DNA of 64,000 bases from Symbiodinium natans (GCA_905221605.1 CAJNDS010000001.1:2092525-2156524), one strand, 5' to 3'; shown: positions 34,056-64,000, numbered from the stretch's first letter. Numbers and translations are program-made. The notes: generated from the letters alone by a model not told the origin.

Positions 34056-34734
34056 TAGGGTTTAGGGGCTTGGTGTTTAGGGTTTTGCGGTGCTTCGGGC
34101 TCAGGGTTTGGGGCTTGCGGTTTAATTAGGGTTTAGGGCTTCGCAGCCCTAAACCCATACAGTTCGGGTACACATGCCCGGAGGACGCAGACTTCATGTC
34201 AGGCTTATTTTAAGGGCAACATCGCATAACCCTTGCAGTAACACTATGTTTGCAATTATGACGACGACCTACGACTATTTTTCGAAGAATGAAGCTGAAT
34301 CGGAGGGTGCGGGGGTTGATGCGCTTTGGGGACGGTGACTTTGAAGTTACCAGGTCTCAGGATGGGCGGGGACTTCTTCTAAACCCAACCCCTAACAGCC
34401 CTCCCTGTTTTCAACCAACGCAAAAACCCTAAACCCTAAACCCAGAACCCGAAGAAATAAACCCTAAACCCTAAACCCTAAACCCTAAACCCTAAACCCT
34501 AAACCAGCCTCCAGAAGCTTGCGGATCAACTGCAAGGCTGCACAGGTGGTGGGATATTCGCCAGCCTCGCAGCATGAAGAGCTTCGCTCTTTGGGTTTAG
34601 GGTTTAGGGTTTAGGGTTTAAGGTTTAGGGTTTGGGGTTTAGGGTTTAGGGTTTAGGGTTTAGGGCGTAGGGCTTAGGGCTTAGGGTTTGGGGTCTGTGG
34701 GATGGACCGGGGATCAGGTGACTGACATGGCGGG

Positions 34735-34816
34735 TTACGATATTAGGGGTACCTTTATGGGGTCCCTAGGGAATCCTACTATTTGTGGGGCTAGTACGGG
34801 GTCCCCCTATTTTCGT
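34735..34816. mobile_element. MITE-like element, family C
   Basis: The segment TAGGGGTACCTTTATGGGGTC ... AATCCTACTATTTGTGGGGCTA ... GGGGTCCCCCTATTTTCGTAAAC matches the family C consensus in the same orientation as 30858-30962. Confidence 0.7.
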
Positions 34817-35564
34817 AAACAAGGATTAGGTGGCTTCGGAGTATTAGGTGGGCTCATGATGAGGCTGAAAAGATTCAGGCGCAAAGGCTTGAGGTCTCTT
34901 TTCCGGAGGGGAGAGGGTTCGAGGTTGAGGAACCCTGGGCCCTAAACCCTAAACCCTAAACCCTAAACCCTAAACCCTAAACCCTAAACCCTAAACCCTA
35001 AACCCTAAACCCTAAACCCTAAACCCTAAGAGTTGAGGAGCTGTGCTCTGAGTGGGTGCAATACTGCAGAGGACCAGCTGGCTACCAGCCGTCAGGCACG
35101 CTGGCACCGCCTACGGGCTCGTGGATGTTTAAGGTTTGGGGTTTAGGGTTTAGGGTTTAGGGTTTAGGGTTTAGGGTTTAGGGTTTAGGGGGGCTTCAAG
35201 GGTTTTGGGCTTAGGGCCTTGTGGCTGTAGGGCTTCGGGGATTTTGTTTAGGGTCTTCGGGCAGGGAAATCTAAGCCTATGTCAAAACTAAGCCCTAGGC
35301 CGTATAAAGCCGGCACCCCAAGCCCGGAGCCCTCAATCCTAAACCCCCAAACCCGAAACCCCAACCCCTAAACTCCAAATCCTCTAAACCCTAAACCCTA
35401 AACCCTAAACCCTAAACCCTAAACCCTAAACCCTAAACCCTAAACCCTAAACCCTAAACCCTAAACCCTAAACCCTAAACCCTAACCGTCTTTAAAGGTC
35501 TGGGTCGGGCTTCGGCCTCTTGCTCGGCGTCGGCCAGGCCTTCCCGGAGGGATGCCGTGGGCTG

Positions 35565-35850
35565 TTTGGGGTTTAGGTTTAGGGTTTAGGGTTTAGGGTT
35601 TAGGGTTTAGGGTTTAGGGTTTAGGGTTTAGGGTTTCAGGGTTTCAGGGTTTCAGGGTTTCAGGGTTTCAGGGTTTGAGGGTTTGAGGGCTTCAGGTTCG
35701 GGTTTTGGGTTTAGGGAATGGGATTTGGGGTTTATGTAGGGTCGGGGGTTTGAGGGTTTGAGGGTTCGAGGGTTTGAGGGTTTAAGGGTTGGTTTAAGAG
35801 TTTGCGGGTTTGAGGGTTTAAGGTTTTGGGGTTTGAGGGAAAGGAGGTTC
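35565..35850 (+). repeat. TTTAGGG array with (GGGTTTCA)n and (GGGTTTGA)n blocks
   Basis: Five or six 8-mer GGGTTTCA units follow the normal array, then GGGTTTGA units. Another example of local unit-length change. Confidence 0.8.
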
Positions 35851-35893
35851 CCAAACCCTAAACCACCTGGCGGCAGAGATGTTGCAAGCCGAG

Positions 35894-36052
35894 TTTGGGG
35901 ACCAAAATGAACCCCACAAGAGTTTTGGGCTCAGAATATAAGGTTTAGGGCTTAGGGCTTATTGTGTTTGCGCAACCATGGCCCTATCGGGAGTTTAGGC
36001 GTATAGGGGTGTATGGTTTAAATTTTACGGGTTCATTTGGTCCTCAAGGAAA
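35894..36052. mobile_element. MITE-like element, family D
   Basis: It begins TTTGGGGACCAAAATGAACCCC and ends GGGTTCATTTGGTCCTCAAGG. The interior contains TTTAGGG-derived stretches and TAGGGGTGTATGGTTTAAA. It is about 160 bp. Confidence 0.8.
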
Positions 36053-37271
36053 GGGAGCCACTGTGAAACTTCAAGGCCGGGAGAGGCAAACCGTAAACAT
36101 TCCTAAAACTGAACATCACTAGAAGCCCCAAATCCAACATTCGACACAAGGCGGCTCCCCTTCCAACCCGGCCTGACAGCGCACGCACAAAGTCGGCGAC
36201 ACCACAGCTGCCAAAGTCGTTGGGTTCACCCTGGCGAGCCCAGACAAACCAACACCCCTTAACTAAGTTTAGGGTTTAGAGTTTAGGGTTTAGGGTCTAG
36301 GGTCTAGGGTCTAGGGTTTAGGGTTAGAGTTTAGGGTTTAGGGTTTAGGGTTTAGTGCGCGAAGGCTCAGAGAGCTGGTCTTCAGGCCAGCAGTAGGGCT
36401 TAGGGTTGAGGGTTCAGGGTTCAGGGATTTAGGGTTCATAACCCTAAACCCTAATCCCTAAACTCTATAGAGCTTAGGGATTTGGGGTTTAGGGTTGCTT
36501 TTGTTGGAGGGTTGAAGGGACTAAAGTTGACTACAGGACGGGCCACCCAACAGGATACAACTTAAGGATGACTCTTTGAGGCAGTAGGCATCCGGGCACC
36601 TTCTACACTTCTACACACCAACGGCAAAGCCAGTCTGCTTCATCATTCCTCATGAGAACCCTTGGGGTGAGGGCCCACAGACGCCAGGTTCGAAAACGGC
36701 ACCAGGATAAAGCAAAAAGCTAGGATTTGTGCATATCGAGACCGGCTGTCCCCCTCCCCACCACCCACCCACCACCCCCTAAACCCCAAACCCCAAACGC
36801 TAACCCTAAACCCCAAACCCTAAACCCTTATCCCTTATCCCTAAACCCTAACCCCCCCCCCCCCGAAAAAAAGAGCAGGCCGCCTCCAGAAGGCGGAGGA
36901 GCGCCTGAGCCGCGCCCGGCGCGGCGCACGCGCTTTGGAGCGCCAGGAGCACGCGGCCGAGCAGTGGCCGCGCCTCGGGGTTTCAGGGGCTTTTGGGGGG
37001 CTTCGGGGGGTTTAGGGTTTAGGGTTTGGGGTTTAGGGTTTAGGGTTTAGGGTTTGGGGTTTGGGGTTTAGGGTTTGGGGTTTGGGGTTTGGGGTTTGGG
37101 GTGCGGGGTTTTGGGATTTGGGGGTTTGGGTAGTTTATGGGCTGTGGGCCATTACACCTTCTGAAGTCCTTAACGGCCCTTATAGAAACTCCCCCGCCCC
37201 CCCCCCCCCCAAATAATAGCCACATAGGATTACAGTGGGATTTTCTTGGCAGAATCCACCCCAACCCGACA

Positions 37272-37380
37272 TGTATACGGGGGGGTTTACGAAAATAGGG
37301 GACCCCTAAAGTAGCCCCCACATAGTAGGATTCCCTGACTATAAGGACCCCAATAAGGTACCCCTAATTCCGGAAACCTC
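37272..37380. mobile_element. MITE-like element, family C, reverse orientation
   Basis: It reads TTTACGAAAATAGGGGACCCC ... AGTAGGATTCCCT ... AAGGACCCCAATAAGGTACCCC, the reverse complement of the copies at 30858 and 34735. Confidence 0.75.
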
Positions 37381-37894
37381 CATACTCCAAACCCTTATGT
37401 AACCAAAGGATATCCAAGCCCGCGGCCGACTCGTTGTTGGCACTGGCAAGGGCAAAGAAGGTGGCTAGGAGCCTGGGCCATTTCGAGGAGACCAGACGGG
37501 GCCATGTTAGGGTTTAGGGTTTAGGGTTTAGGGTTTAGGGTTTCGGGTTTAGGGTTTAGGGTTTAGAGGTTAGGGTCAAGCATCGAGGGCAGAAAGGGCA
37601 CTACGCTTGCATCTGCAACAGCCATGGAACGGAAAGGGCTTTATTTAAAGGGGTCTTAGGGCTCCGGAAGACTCCCCAGTCGCTTTGTCTTATCCCTGCA
37701 ACTCTCTGCTTCGAAACCCTGAACCTTGGAACGCGAAACCCTTAAACCCTGAACCCTTAACAGCCAAAAAAACGAAACACCCTGAACCCTAGAGCACAGA
37801 ACCCTTAATTTAGAGCCCTGCGAACAAACCCGTTTAGCAGTTTTAACATCCTAAACCCCTAAACCCAAAACTCCGTGAGCCCCTAAGATTCCTA

Positions 37895-39745
37895 GGTTCC
37901 AGGGGTGAACCCGGCCCCTGCGTTTTAGTATTTTACGTAAGTACACGAAACGAAACCACGCGTTTGGATGTGTTCATGGCTGCGGATAGAGACAAGCAGA
38001 GTATATATGTGGTCTTTATTGAATACTTCAGACATCTTTGTTTCATCGTTATGTAAGTAGAACCGCGTCTATTTCCATTCTTGTGCATTTTTAAGCTTGC
38101 TTATGCAAATTGTGCTTTTCAGACATAGTATATAAGTGGTCTTTATTGAATACTTCAGCAATCTTTGTTTCATTGTTATGTAGGTAGAACCGCTTCCATT
38201 TCCGTTAGTGTTTCTTTCGTATTTGGTTGAGTATGGTCCTTTAAATAGTATTCACTTGAGTCAAATTGGGCTATTTGCTTAAGAATTCCTCTAGTAGTTA
38301 AATTCGCATAGAATGAATACTTCAACAATATAAAATGTTTCATGAATATGTAAACATAAGGTATTTCATTTGACTTTGCAGATAGTATTTCAATAATACT
38401 TTGCCTGGTGTAAACCCAGCCGTTTCAATGCATTAGTTGCTCAACAAAGCACTATTTGCCCTTTAAACCACACTTTGCAATATTTTGGTTGAATATGGTG
38501 CTTCTTTCGTATTTTGGTTGAGTATGGTCCTGTAAATGGTATTCACTTCAGTCAAATTGAGGTATTTGCTTAATAATTACTCTAGTAGCTAAATTCGCAT
38601 AAAATAATTCTTTCAAAAATACAAACGATTCATAAATATGTAAACATAAAGTATTTCAGTGGACTTTTCAGAGAGCATACTTTGCCTAGTACAAACACAA
38701 TTGTATGAATACAGTAGTTGCTCAACAAAGCATTATTTGCACTTTAAACGCACACTTTGCCATATTTTGGTTGAGAATGGTGTCTATTTCGTATCTTGGT
38801 TGAGTATGCTCCTTTGAATAGTATTCACTTGAGTCAAATTGGGCTCTTTGCTTAATAATTACTCTAGTAGTTAAATTCGCATAGAATCAAGAAAAATGTT
38901 TCAGTGTTTGATTAATACTTTGCCTCGTACAAACACAATTGTATAAATAAACTAGTTGCTCAACAAAACATTAGTTGCCCTTTAAACGCACAATTTGCAT
39001 AGAAAAAAACACAGATCTAATCATCTAAACCAGCATTGTCCGCTTCAGATTCAAAAGGTAGATTATTCCAATGCTGGCTTATTGGAGTCTGTGAGGTGGG
39101 TGTCCCAGTACTGTCCTTCATTACCCGGTGATGAACTACGCGACTTTTGGGCCTTCTTCGTTGTTTTTTGTTAAAAAAGCCTAAAAAGGCTTAAAAAGGG
39201 TAGGTCGCTGGGGGGGGGAGGGGGTAGCTATATGGTACCCCCCCCCCAGTGACCTACCCTTTTTCGCCTTGTCTCAAGTCACCCAGCTGCACTGCAAGCA
39301 AACTCGGTGTGCAATATAGCGTATTTCCTAGGGCGTAGACTAAAATACAACTAAATCTGCATACACGGGACAGTAGAAAAACCAAAAAAACCAAAACCAA
39401 AAAACCAAAAAAACCAAAACCAAAAAAACCAAAAAAAAACCAAAACCAAAAAAACCAAAAAAACCAAAACCAAAAAAACCAAAAAAACTAAAAAAAACCA
39501 TTTCCTAGGAACTCTTACAGGGAGACTTCCTGAATAATGGTTTTTTTGGTTTTTTTGGTTTTTTTGGTTTTGGTTTTTTTGGTTTTTGTGGTTTTGGTTT
39601 CTTGGGTATTTTTGTGGACAGCACCACAACACTGAAATAGCAAATAAACCCTTCGCCCCTGGAGCGTGTCGACATGCACGAGGGACGCGACGTCGCGTGC
39701 AGAATAAAAGTGCCAAAACGCAGGGGCCGGGTTCACCCCTGGAGC
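37895..39745. mobile_element. Second, circularly permuted copy of the 2.1-kb element inside different inverted ends
   Basis: Internal sequence from 38001 to 39213 matches 26604-27765, and 39236 to about 39600 matches 25666-26090, so the two halves are in the opposite order to the first copy. At the join the two ends meet (GGTCGCTGGGGGGGG ... GGTAGC TATAT GGTACC ... CCCCCAGTGACC). The whole is bounded by a different inverted pair, CCAGGGGTGAACCCGGCCCC (37898) and GGGGCCGGGTTCACCCCTGG (39723). Confidence 0.75.
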
Positions 39746-40479
39746 CGATTCCTACAGCTCTAAACGTGGGTAGGTTCGGGGGGCCTATAGCAACTGAAAT
39801 GTTTATGGCTTTGTAAGGATTATATAGGAAATTAAGGATAGTAAAAATCCAAAATTATGTCCAAACCTACCCCGCTACTATAGGCGCCTGAATAATTAAA
39901 TTCGGGTTTCGGGGGGGGGGGGGGGGGGTAGTACAGTACATTTATATGATGTAGGGCTTATACTTCTTGTATCCCCAAAAAGAATAAGGAACCTTACATT
40001 CACTCACCAATAACAGCAATATAAAACCCTACTTCATATAGGGACCGTTCCGACCCCTCTTGTAGAACCCCTTGGCCGCCAGACCGAGCCATGATCCCCG
40101 CGCATGCGGGCTGGTCGCTTGGCAACTCCTGGGTGGGTTGGAGGGCATGCGGTTTAGGGTTTAGGGTTTAGGGTTTAGGGTTTGGGGTTTGGGGTTTAGG
40201 GTTTAGGGTTTAGGGTTTAGGGTTTAGGGTTTAGGGTTTGGGGTTTAGGGCGCTTTGGGTTTAGGGTTTAGTGTTTTGGTAGTGCGCACCGAAGCACTAA
40301 AGTTTTGGCTAGTTGGGGTGGGGCTAAAAGGTTGGAAACCCCAAGTCCCTCAAACCCTAGACCCCTAGACCCTAAGCCCCTAAACCCTTAACCCTAAGCC
40401 CCTAAACCCTAAACCGTAAACCCTAAGCACCTAAACCCTAAACCCTCAGAACCGAAGCCCGAAACCCTAACCCCGCCAC

Positions 40480-40765
40480 CTCCCTCAGGGCCTTGAGGAA
40501 GGACTCCAAGCTGCCAGGGCTCTCAATGAGCACTGTGCTCAGGCACCTCCCAGCCCCCACAGGACTGTTCCCAAGGCCGCCATACTAGGGCACTTAAGGG
40601 GGCTTAGAAGTGGGTTTTTAGTACAGTTATCCCAAACCCTAAACGCCCTAAACCCTAAAACCTAGAACCTCCAAGTCGAGGTTGAGGGTTCTCAAAGTCA
40701 ACACCTGCACGCCCGCCTCGCCAGCTCGTGCAGCAGCTCCTGATGCACAAGAACGAGCCGCCAAA
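40480..40765 (-). CDS. Two exons of an unrecognised minus-strand gene
   Basis: An exon ending at 40717 (LVHQELLHELA, GC donor) joins in frame to 40546-40480 (AG then G; CLSTVLIESPGSLESFLKAL; GT donor). The joined stretch is strongly alpha-helical in character, as in HEAT or armadillo repeats, but I recognise no specific family. A possible next exon near 40130-40085 reads ELPSDQPACAGIM. Confidence 0.55.
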
Positions 40766-41047
40766 AGCCCGAAACCCACCTGGAACCCGAAACCCTAAAC
40801 CCCTGAACCCTGAACCTGAAAGCCTAAACCCTGCACCCGAAACCCCGAACCTTGAACCCTAAATCCTGAACCCTAAACCCGAACCCCCTGAACCCGAAAC
40901 CCTGAACCCTAAGCAAGCCCCGCCCCAAGCCCCCTTTTTTTCCCCCTTTATGCTCTCACCTCTAGATCTAGGATACAAACATCAACACTCCATTATCGGG
41001 GCTTTGGGGCATTCACCGGCTCATGCAAGCGCTTACAATGTGAAACA

Positions 41048-41754
<707 letters not shown>

Positions 41755-42654
41755 ATTCATTCACTTTGTTCCTGCTTGTAGTAATAGTATCATGCGGGCG
41801 TACCCAAGGTCCTCCCCATAATTTTTATTCTATTTTCGGAGAATTAAGCCTACGCAGTTTAGGTCATTTAAGGAGGGAGCATAGAGGGGGGTAGTAGGAG
41901 AACCCCTGATAATTAGGGCGCTCACGTACACAAATGTCATCTCGCCCGCTGACTCCTTTCTCACATCCAGATAGTGCATGAGAAGCACGTGGATTACTTA
42001 CTCCCGTACATCTAGTACATGAATGGCATCTCTTATGCCAAGAGCTGCACCAAATGAAAACGCAGGATTTACTTCTTCTTGGGGGACCCTGAACACCCTA
42101 GTTACCGAAGGACTGCACAAGCTTTGTTTTCATAACGAAGGGTCCATGTGCCTAGAGGTAGACTTCGGCTGCACATGGACTTGACCCTAAAGCGCCTGAA
42201 TCTTAGTGAGGTACGTGGGACCCTTCAAGGGTCACCCACAAAGACATTGCCCAAAATGTTGAAACCCAAAAACACTAGAATCCCCCTTAAAGGGACCCCC
42301 AACAGGGGTACTCCCCATTTGCGCAATAGGGCTTTGGGCTTCTCAACCCTAAACCCTAAACCCCAAACCCCAAACCCCAAACCCTAAACCCTAAACCCTA
42401 AACCCGAATCTGAAGAAGGGCCAGCGCCTCGCTCTCGGCTGTAGCGGCTTTTGTTTGCCTGCCTCGCGGGCTTGAGAAGGGGCTTCGGGCCATCGGGGTT
42501 TAGCGTCTGTAGGGTTTAGGGTTTAGGGTTTAGGGTTTAGGGTTTAGGGTTTAGGGTTTAGGGTTTAGGGTTTAGGGTTTAGGGTTTAGGGTTTAGGGTT
42601 TAGGGTTTAGGGTTTAGGTTTAGGGTTTAGGGTTTAGGGTTTAGGGCAGATTCA

Positions 42655-43098
42655 GGCTTGCAAAAGAGGAACCCTTGAATGGAAACCCCGACCGTAAGCG
42701 GGACGAAATCAGAGACATGTAACGATTCTTCTAGGTGATGCCCCGTACTTTGGAGTAGACCCTGGACAATTAGTATATACAGTTAAGGTATTAGTAGCTA
42801 CAATAGGAAACCAGAACCAAAAAAGTATTTAAAGTATAGTACTCCCAAACCCAGTGCCACTGAGCCCCTTTGTAGAGTTCAACTGCCTACAAAGTGGTGC
42901 CCAACAAGCTGCCCTGTTGAGAGTCATTGTCATATCCTGTACTTCAGGGACTTTGAACCCACTGCTATGTTTTTTTGTGGTTTCAAAACGCAGGTAGGCT
43001 GCGGCTTTATATCCCGGGCGCTGACCTTACCAAAGTCTTTCCCCCTGCCGCCTAAACCCACCCAAACAGACTTCCGACTGCCCTTGCCTTCTTAACCC
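42655..43098. other. Unassigned intergenic segment
   Basis: About 440 bp without telomere-like repeats or a convincing open island, between a TTTAGGG array and a family-8 element. Confidence 0.4.
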
Positions 43099-43229
43099 TA
43101 CTTGGAGGTTCACGGTATTTATTGACAAGTATAACTGTACTTATGACCATATTGGGGCACTTAAGGCGCTTACAAGTGGGTTATAAGCACAGTCATAGTT
43201 GGTTAACAAGTACCCTGAGCCTCCAAGTA
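43099..43229. mobile_element. MITE-like element, family 8
   Basis: The ends are TACTTGGAGGTTCACGG and CCCTGAGCCTCCAAGTA. The core has GGGGCACTTAAGGCGCTTACAAGTGGGTTATAAG, shared in degenerate form with other copies. It lies downstream of the adenosine kinase stop. Confidence 0.8.
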
Positions 43230-43412
43230 CCCACCTCCCAAACCCTACTTTCTCTCACGCGGGTGCAGCGGCAGCCGAACCGCCACAGGCAGGATCGTCA
43301 GCCCACTCACAGGTGGTGCTCGCCGCCTGAGGCAGCATTCAGAGCCTCACTGCTGGGCAAAATTACAGGTGAGCCGGCCCCGGGCATCTGTTGGACACCG
43401 AAACACTATAGG

Positions 43413-43497
43413 AAAAGGATTAATATAAGGGTCGGAAGAAGTACTAATAATATTCCCTTGTGGTCCTTTTGTAATGGTACTAGAATAACCCCCTATT
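43413..43497. repeat. Dispersed repeat, family I
   Basis: Second copy of the 29251-29335 repeat, same orientation, ending AGAATAACCCCCTATTC versus AAGAACCCCCCAAAACC. Confidence 0.6.
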
Positions 43498-44136
43498 CAG
43501 GACACTCAATTCGGATTTTTGGGGTTTGGGGCTTAGACAGTTCGGTGGCTCCTATTCGTAGAGTATCGCTACATACACGCTCTTATAGGATTCTTACTAG
43601 CCTACAAAATGTGGGTTTTGGGTGCTTGGTGAACTCTTTAGCGTTGGAGGCCCTCTTCGCCGTAGCAGGCGTGAGACCTACCAAAAGCCCTGCTCTGTAA
43701 GCCGGAACACTTTACATCAGGGCTTGCATTCTGGGATGTTGCGTTTTCGGGTTTGGGCTTAGGCTTTGGTCTTGGGGGATGTCGGTTTAGGGTTTAGGGT
43801 TTAGGGTTTAGGGTTTAGGGTTTAGGCTTTAGGCTTTAGGGTTCAGGGCACCATTCCTCTTAGCCGCTGTAGCCCTTACTAAACCCTCAACCGGAGCCGG
43901 GCCTGAATGCAGGAAAGCACATTCCTTGCAGCAAAACTTGGGGAGGAAAGCGCGATTTAGGCTTTCTGTCAGGTGCTACCAGTAACTCTGCTCACCTACA
44001 GCTTAGCAGCAACTACCCCTAAACACGAAACCCGAAACCCGAAACCCTAAACCCTAAACCCTAAACCTTAGCTCCATCCCAAACATCCCAAAGTCCCAAA
44101 AACCAAAGGGGGGGCGGGGGGGGGGGGGTGGTTACG

Positions 44137-44262
44137 AGAAAAATATAGACTCCCAAAGAGTAGGGTGCCCTTACAATAAGGACCCTAATAAGGTACCCCT
44201 TAGCAAGAAGAAACTTCAAAAAAGACCCCCCCAAAAAGTAGGGTTCCCTTAGAATAAGGACC
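44137..44262. mobile_element. Family C element(s), partly duplicated
   Basis: The motif AGTAGGGTNCCCTTANAATAAGGACCC occurs twice (44158 and 44236) with AATAAGGTACCCC between. This looks like a tandem or nested pair of family C ends. Confidence 0.6.
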
Positions 44263-44614
44263 CGATTTAGGGTTTAGGGTTTAGGGGTTAGGGGTTAGGG
44301 GTTAGGGTTTAGGGTTTAGGGTTTAGGGATCGTAAACCCCCATAAGTGGCTTAGGGCTTAAGGGTTTGAGGGTGACGGGTGAAGGGGTTAGGGCTTGGAG
44401 GTTACGTAATACGTGGGCCTTTGGAATGAAGCCTTCCTAAACTAAACCCTAAACCCTAAACCCGAAACCCTAAACCCTCAACCCTAAACCCTAATAAAGC
44501 CTGGGACGCTGCACCTTGTTTGGGCTTCAATCGGGCTTCAGGGGGGAGGGCGAAAGTCCCAAACCGCAGGCGCTACAGCTCTGCCCTCGCTGGGCCGCCC
44601 AGATCTGCTTTCGC

Positions 44615-62347
<17,733 letters not shown>

Positions 62348-62430
62348 TGCTGCGACAAGAGGAGGATTGGTGGGTGCAGAGGCTGTGTCCTGGGGGCAAG
62401 AAGGCTGCAGACAAAGACCTGGCTGGTTCT

Positions 62431-62559
62431 TAGTTAGGGAATGGGGGAATGAGGGCCCTATACTCCCTTGAAGGGTATATATATATATACAGATATATAT
62501 ATATATATAATCCCTTAAAGGGTACATATAGGGCCCTGATTCCCTGATTCCCTACTAAG
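62431..62559. mobile_element. Family E element just upstream of the adenosine kinase start
   Basis: The ends TTAGGGAATGGGGGAATGAGG and CCTGATTCCCTGATTCCCTAA are inverted. The centre has a (TA)n tract between AAGGGTATATATA and AATCCCTTAAAGGGTA. It lies about 84 bp 5' of the ATG at 62347. Confidence 0.8.
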
Positions 62560-62750
62560 AACCAGGGGGAAGAGGCACATGTCGGAGGCGCAGCTGTCGA
62601 CCTAAAATTGCAGTCTTAGAGGGTCCGCATATCAAATAGCGGTACGAATTTAGGAAGCAAGTGACAAGACTAATTGATGCAAGAAGGGCTTTATAGAAAC
62701 TCGAGATTACCTAAGCCACAAACCCCTACTTTTATCATATAAGCTGTGCC
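62560..62750. other. Region upstream of adenosine kinase
   Basis: About 190 bp between a family E element and a CCCTAAA field. No TATA-like motif, promoter element or open island is recognisable. Dinoflagellate promoters are poorly defined, so nothing is claimed. Confidence 0.3.
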
Positions 62751-63415
62751 CTAAACCCCCAAACCCAAAACCCTAAACCCTGAACCCTAAAGCCTAAACC
62801 CTAAACCCTAAACCCTAAATAAACCCTAAACCCCAAACCCCAAACCCTAAACCTTAAACCCTAAACCCTAAACCCTAAACCCTAACTGCCAAGACGAAAT
62901 GGGCGCCTAAGAGCACCGCATCCCAGGCCGCCAAGGCTATACGCCAGATGGACACCTCCGCAACGTCGCGGTCTGGGGTCCAGGGGTTCGCGCTTTAGGG
63001 TTTAGGGTTTAGGGTTTAGGGTTTGGGGTTTGGGGTTTAGGGTTTGGGGTTTGGGGTTAGGGCTTTTCTGAGCAACTCTAAGGTTAAACCCTCATACCTT
63101 AAGCCCTCACACACCATCGCGGCCTTCCCGGCTTTTCCTCACAGCCCTGAAGCAATAAAGGTTAGGGTTTTAAAGGTTCAGTAACTTTGGGAATGGGGAA
63201 CGAGGGCTTAGGGTTCAGGGTCTAAGGGTTCAGGGCTTGCCCTAAACCCTAAACCCTAAACCCTAAACCCTAAACCCTAAACCCTAAACCCTAAACCCTA
63301 ACCCCTGAAGAAGCCCCGAAAACCTTTAAAAGAGATCTCTGCTCGGCGCACCCCTGGCTTGGGAAGAGTCCACCGCACCTGCGTTCTGGGAAGCGGCTGA
63401 GGGATTCGGTAGGGC

Positions 63416-63645
63416 TCATAGGGCTTAGGGCTTAGGGCTTAGGGCTTATAGGGCTAAAGGGCTAAAGGGTTTAGGGCTACGGGCTTAGGGCTTAGGGCTT
63501 AAGGGCTAAGGGCAAAGGGCAAAGGGCAAAGGGCAAAGGGCTTCGGGCTTAGGGCTCAAGGGCTAAGGGCTAAGGGCTTAGGGCTTAGGGCTCAGGGCTT
63601 AGGGCTTCTAGGGCTTAGGGCTTACTTAGGGCTTAGGGCTTAAAC
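63416..63645 (+). repeat. Patches of homogenised heptamer variants (GGGCTTA, GGGCTAA, GGGCAAA)
   Basis: Consecutive runs of one variant follow each other: GGGCTTA, then GGGCTAA, then GGGCAAA (five units), then GGGCTTA again. Each patch is uniform, so variants spread locally. Confidence 0.85.
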
Positions 63646-63714
63646 AAGGGGGAAGAGGCTTAGAGGATTTGGTTTTTCCCGTTTGCACCTTTGGGTGGCA
63701 GTCTTGGGGTTTAG

Positions 63715-63925
63715 GGTTCAGGGCCCGCGCAGGGTTTAGGGTTTAGGGTTCAGGGTTCAGAGTTTAGGGTTTAGGGTTTAGGGTTTAGGGTTTAGGGTTT
63801 AGGGTTTAGGGTTTAGGGTTTAGGGTTTAGGGTTTAGGGTTTAGGGTTTAGGGTTTACGGTTTAGGGTTTAGGGTTTAGGGTTTAGGGTTTAGGGTTTAG
63901 GGTTTACGGTTTAGGGTTTAGGGTG
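63715..63925 (+). repeat. (TTTAGGG)n array near the right edge
   Basis: About 28 units with two TTTACGG variants spaced about nine units apart, suggesting duplication of a larger block. Confidence 0.9.
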
Positions 63926-64000
63926 GATCTGGGCTTCAGTCAGACGCAGAGGACTCCGGCCTACTATGCTGGAGGACGGGGTCCGGGGCTGGAGGCGGTA

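Noticed and set aside
39351-39716. Lys-Asn-Gln and Phe-Trp rich frame in the second copy of the large element
   Set aside because: Same hairpin, second copy; not a gene.

Overview
The window looks like nuclear DNA of a dinoflagellate, most likely Suessiales/Symbiodiniaceae. Four signs point there. (1) Plant/dinoflagellate-type heptamer TTTAGGG/CCCTAAA is scattered over all 64 kb in both orientations. (2) Very short exons (19 to about 130 nt) sit in long introns. (3) Intron donors are mostly GC and GA rather than GT, with acceptors AG followed by G. (4) Two genes have the N-terminus (M-L-x-[VI]-R-x-L-S-G-E-E-L ... R-F-R-Q-R-L) followed by ankyrin repeats that I associate with Symbiodinium relatives. 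All four recognised genes are on the minus strand, as in dinoflagellate unidirectional clusters. The genus cannot be fixed from this sequence.

Layout, left to right. A NIMA-related (NEK-like) protein kinase reads leftward off the left edge (about 7.1 kb to 1). From 7.8 to 17.8 kb a string of short open minus-strand segments may be exons of an unrecognised gene or of the kinase N-terminus. Ankyrin gene 1 lies at 21.34-18.19 kb. A foldback element lies at 22.6-23.4 kb and a 2.1 kb AT-rich terminal-inverted-repeat element at 25.7-27.8 kb. From 23.6 to 43.9 kb there are short open segments, at least two of which splice together cleanly on the minus strand. A second, circularly permuted copy of the 2.1 kb element is at 37.9-39.7 kb, and a 0.7 kb (TG)n array at 41.05-41.75 kb. 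A complete adenosine kinase gene occupies 62.35-44.62 kb: 20 exons totalling 1020 nt, 339 codons plus stop, about 94% intron. A whole second ankyrin gene (60.71-58.80 kb) lies inside intron 3 of adenosine kinase, on the same strand.

Introns and intergenic DNA consist of telomere-like heptamer arrays and their decayed variants plus at least ten families of short (70-160 bp) terminal-inverted-repeat elements. In several places such an element is essentially the whole intron and is bounded by a short direct repeat that supplies both the GC donor and the first bases of the next exon. The two ankyrin paralogs align without gaps over their first 91 codons but share only one of six intron positions. 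The window therefore looks like a snapshot of intron gain by several introner/MITE families, with telomere-like repeats later expanding inside the introns. I see no tRNA, rRNA or CRISPR array.
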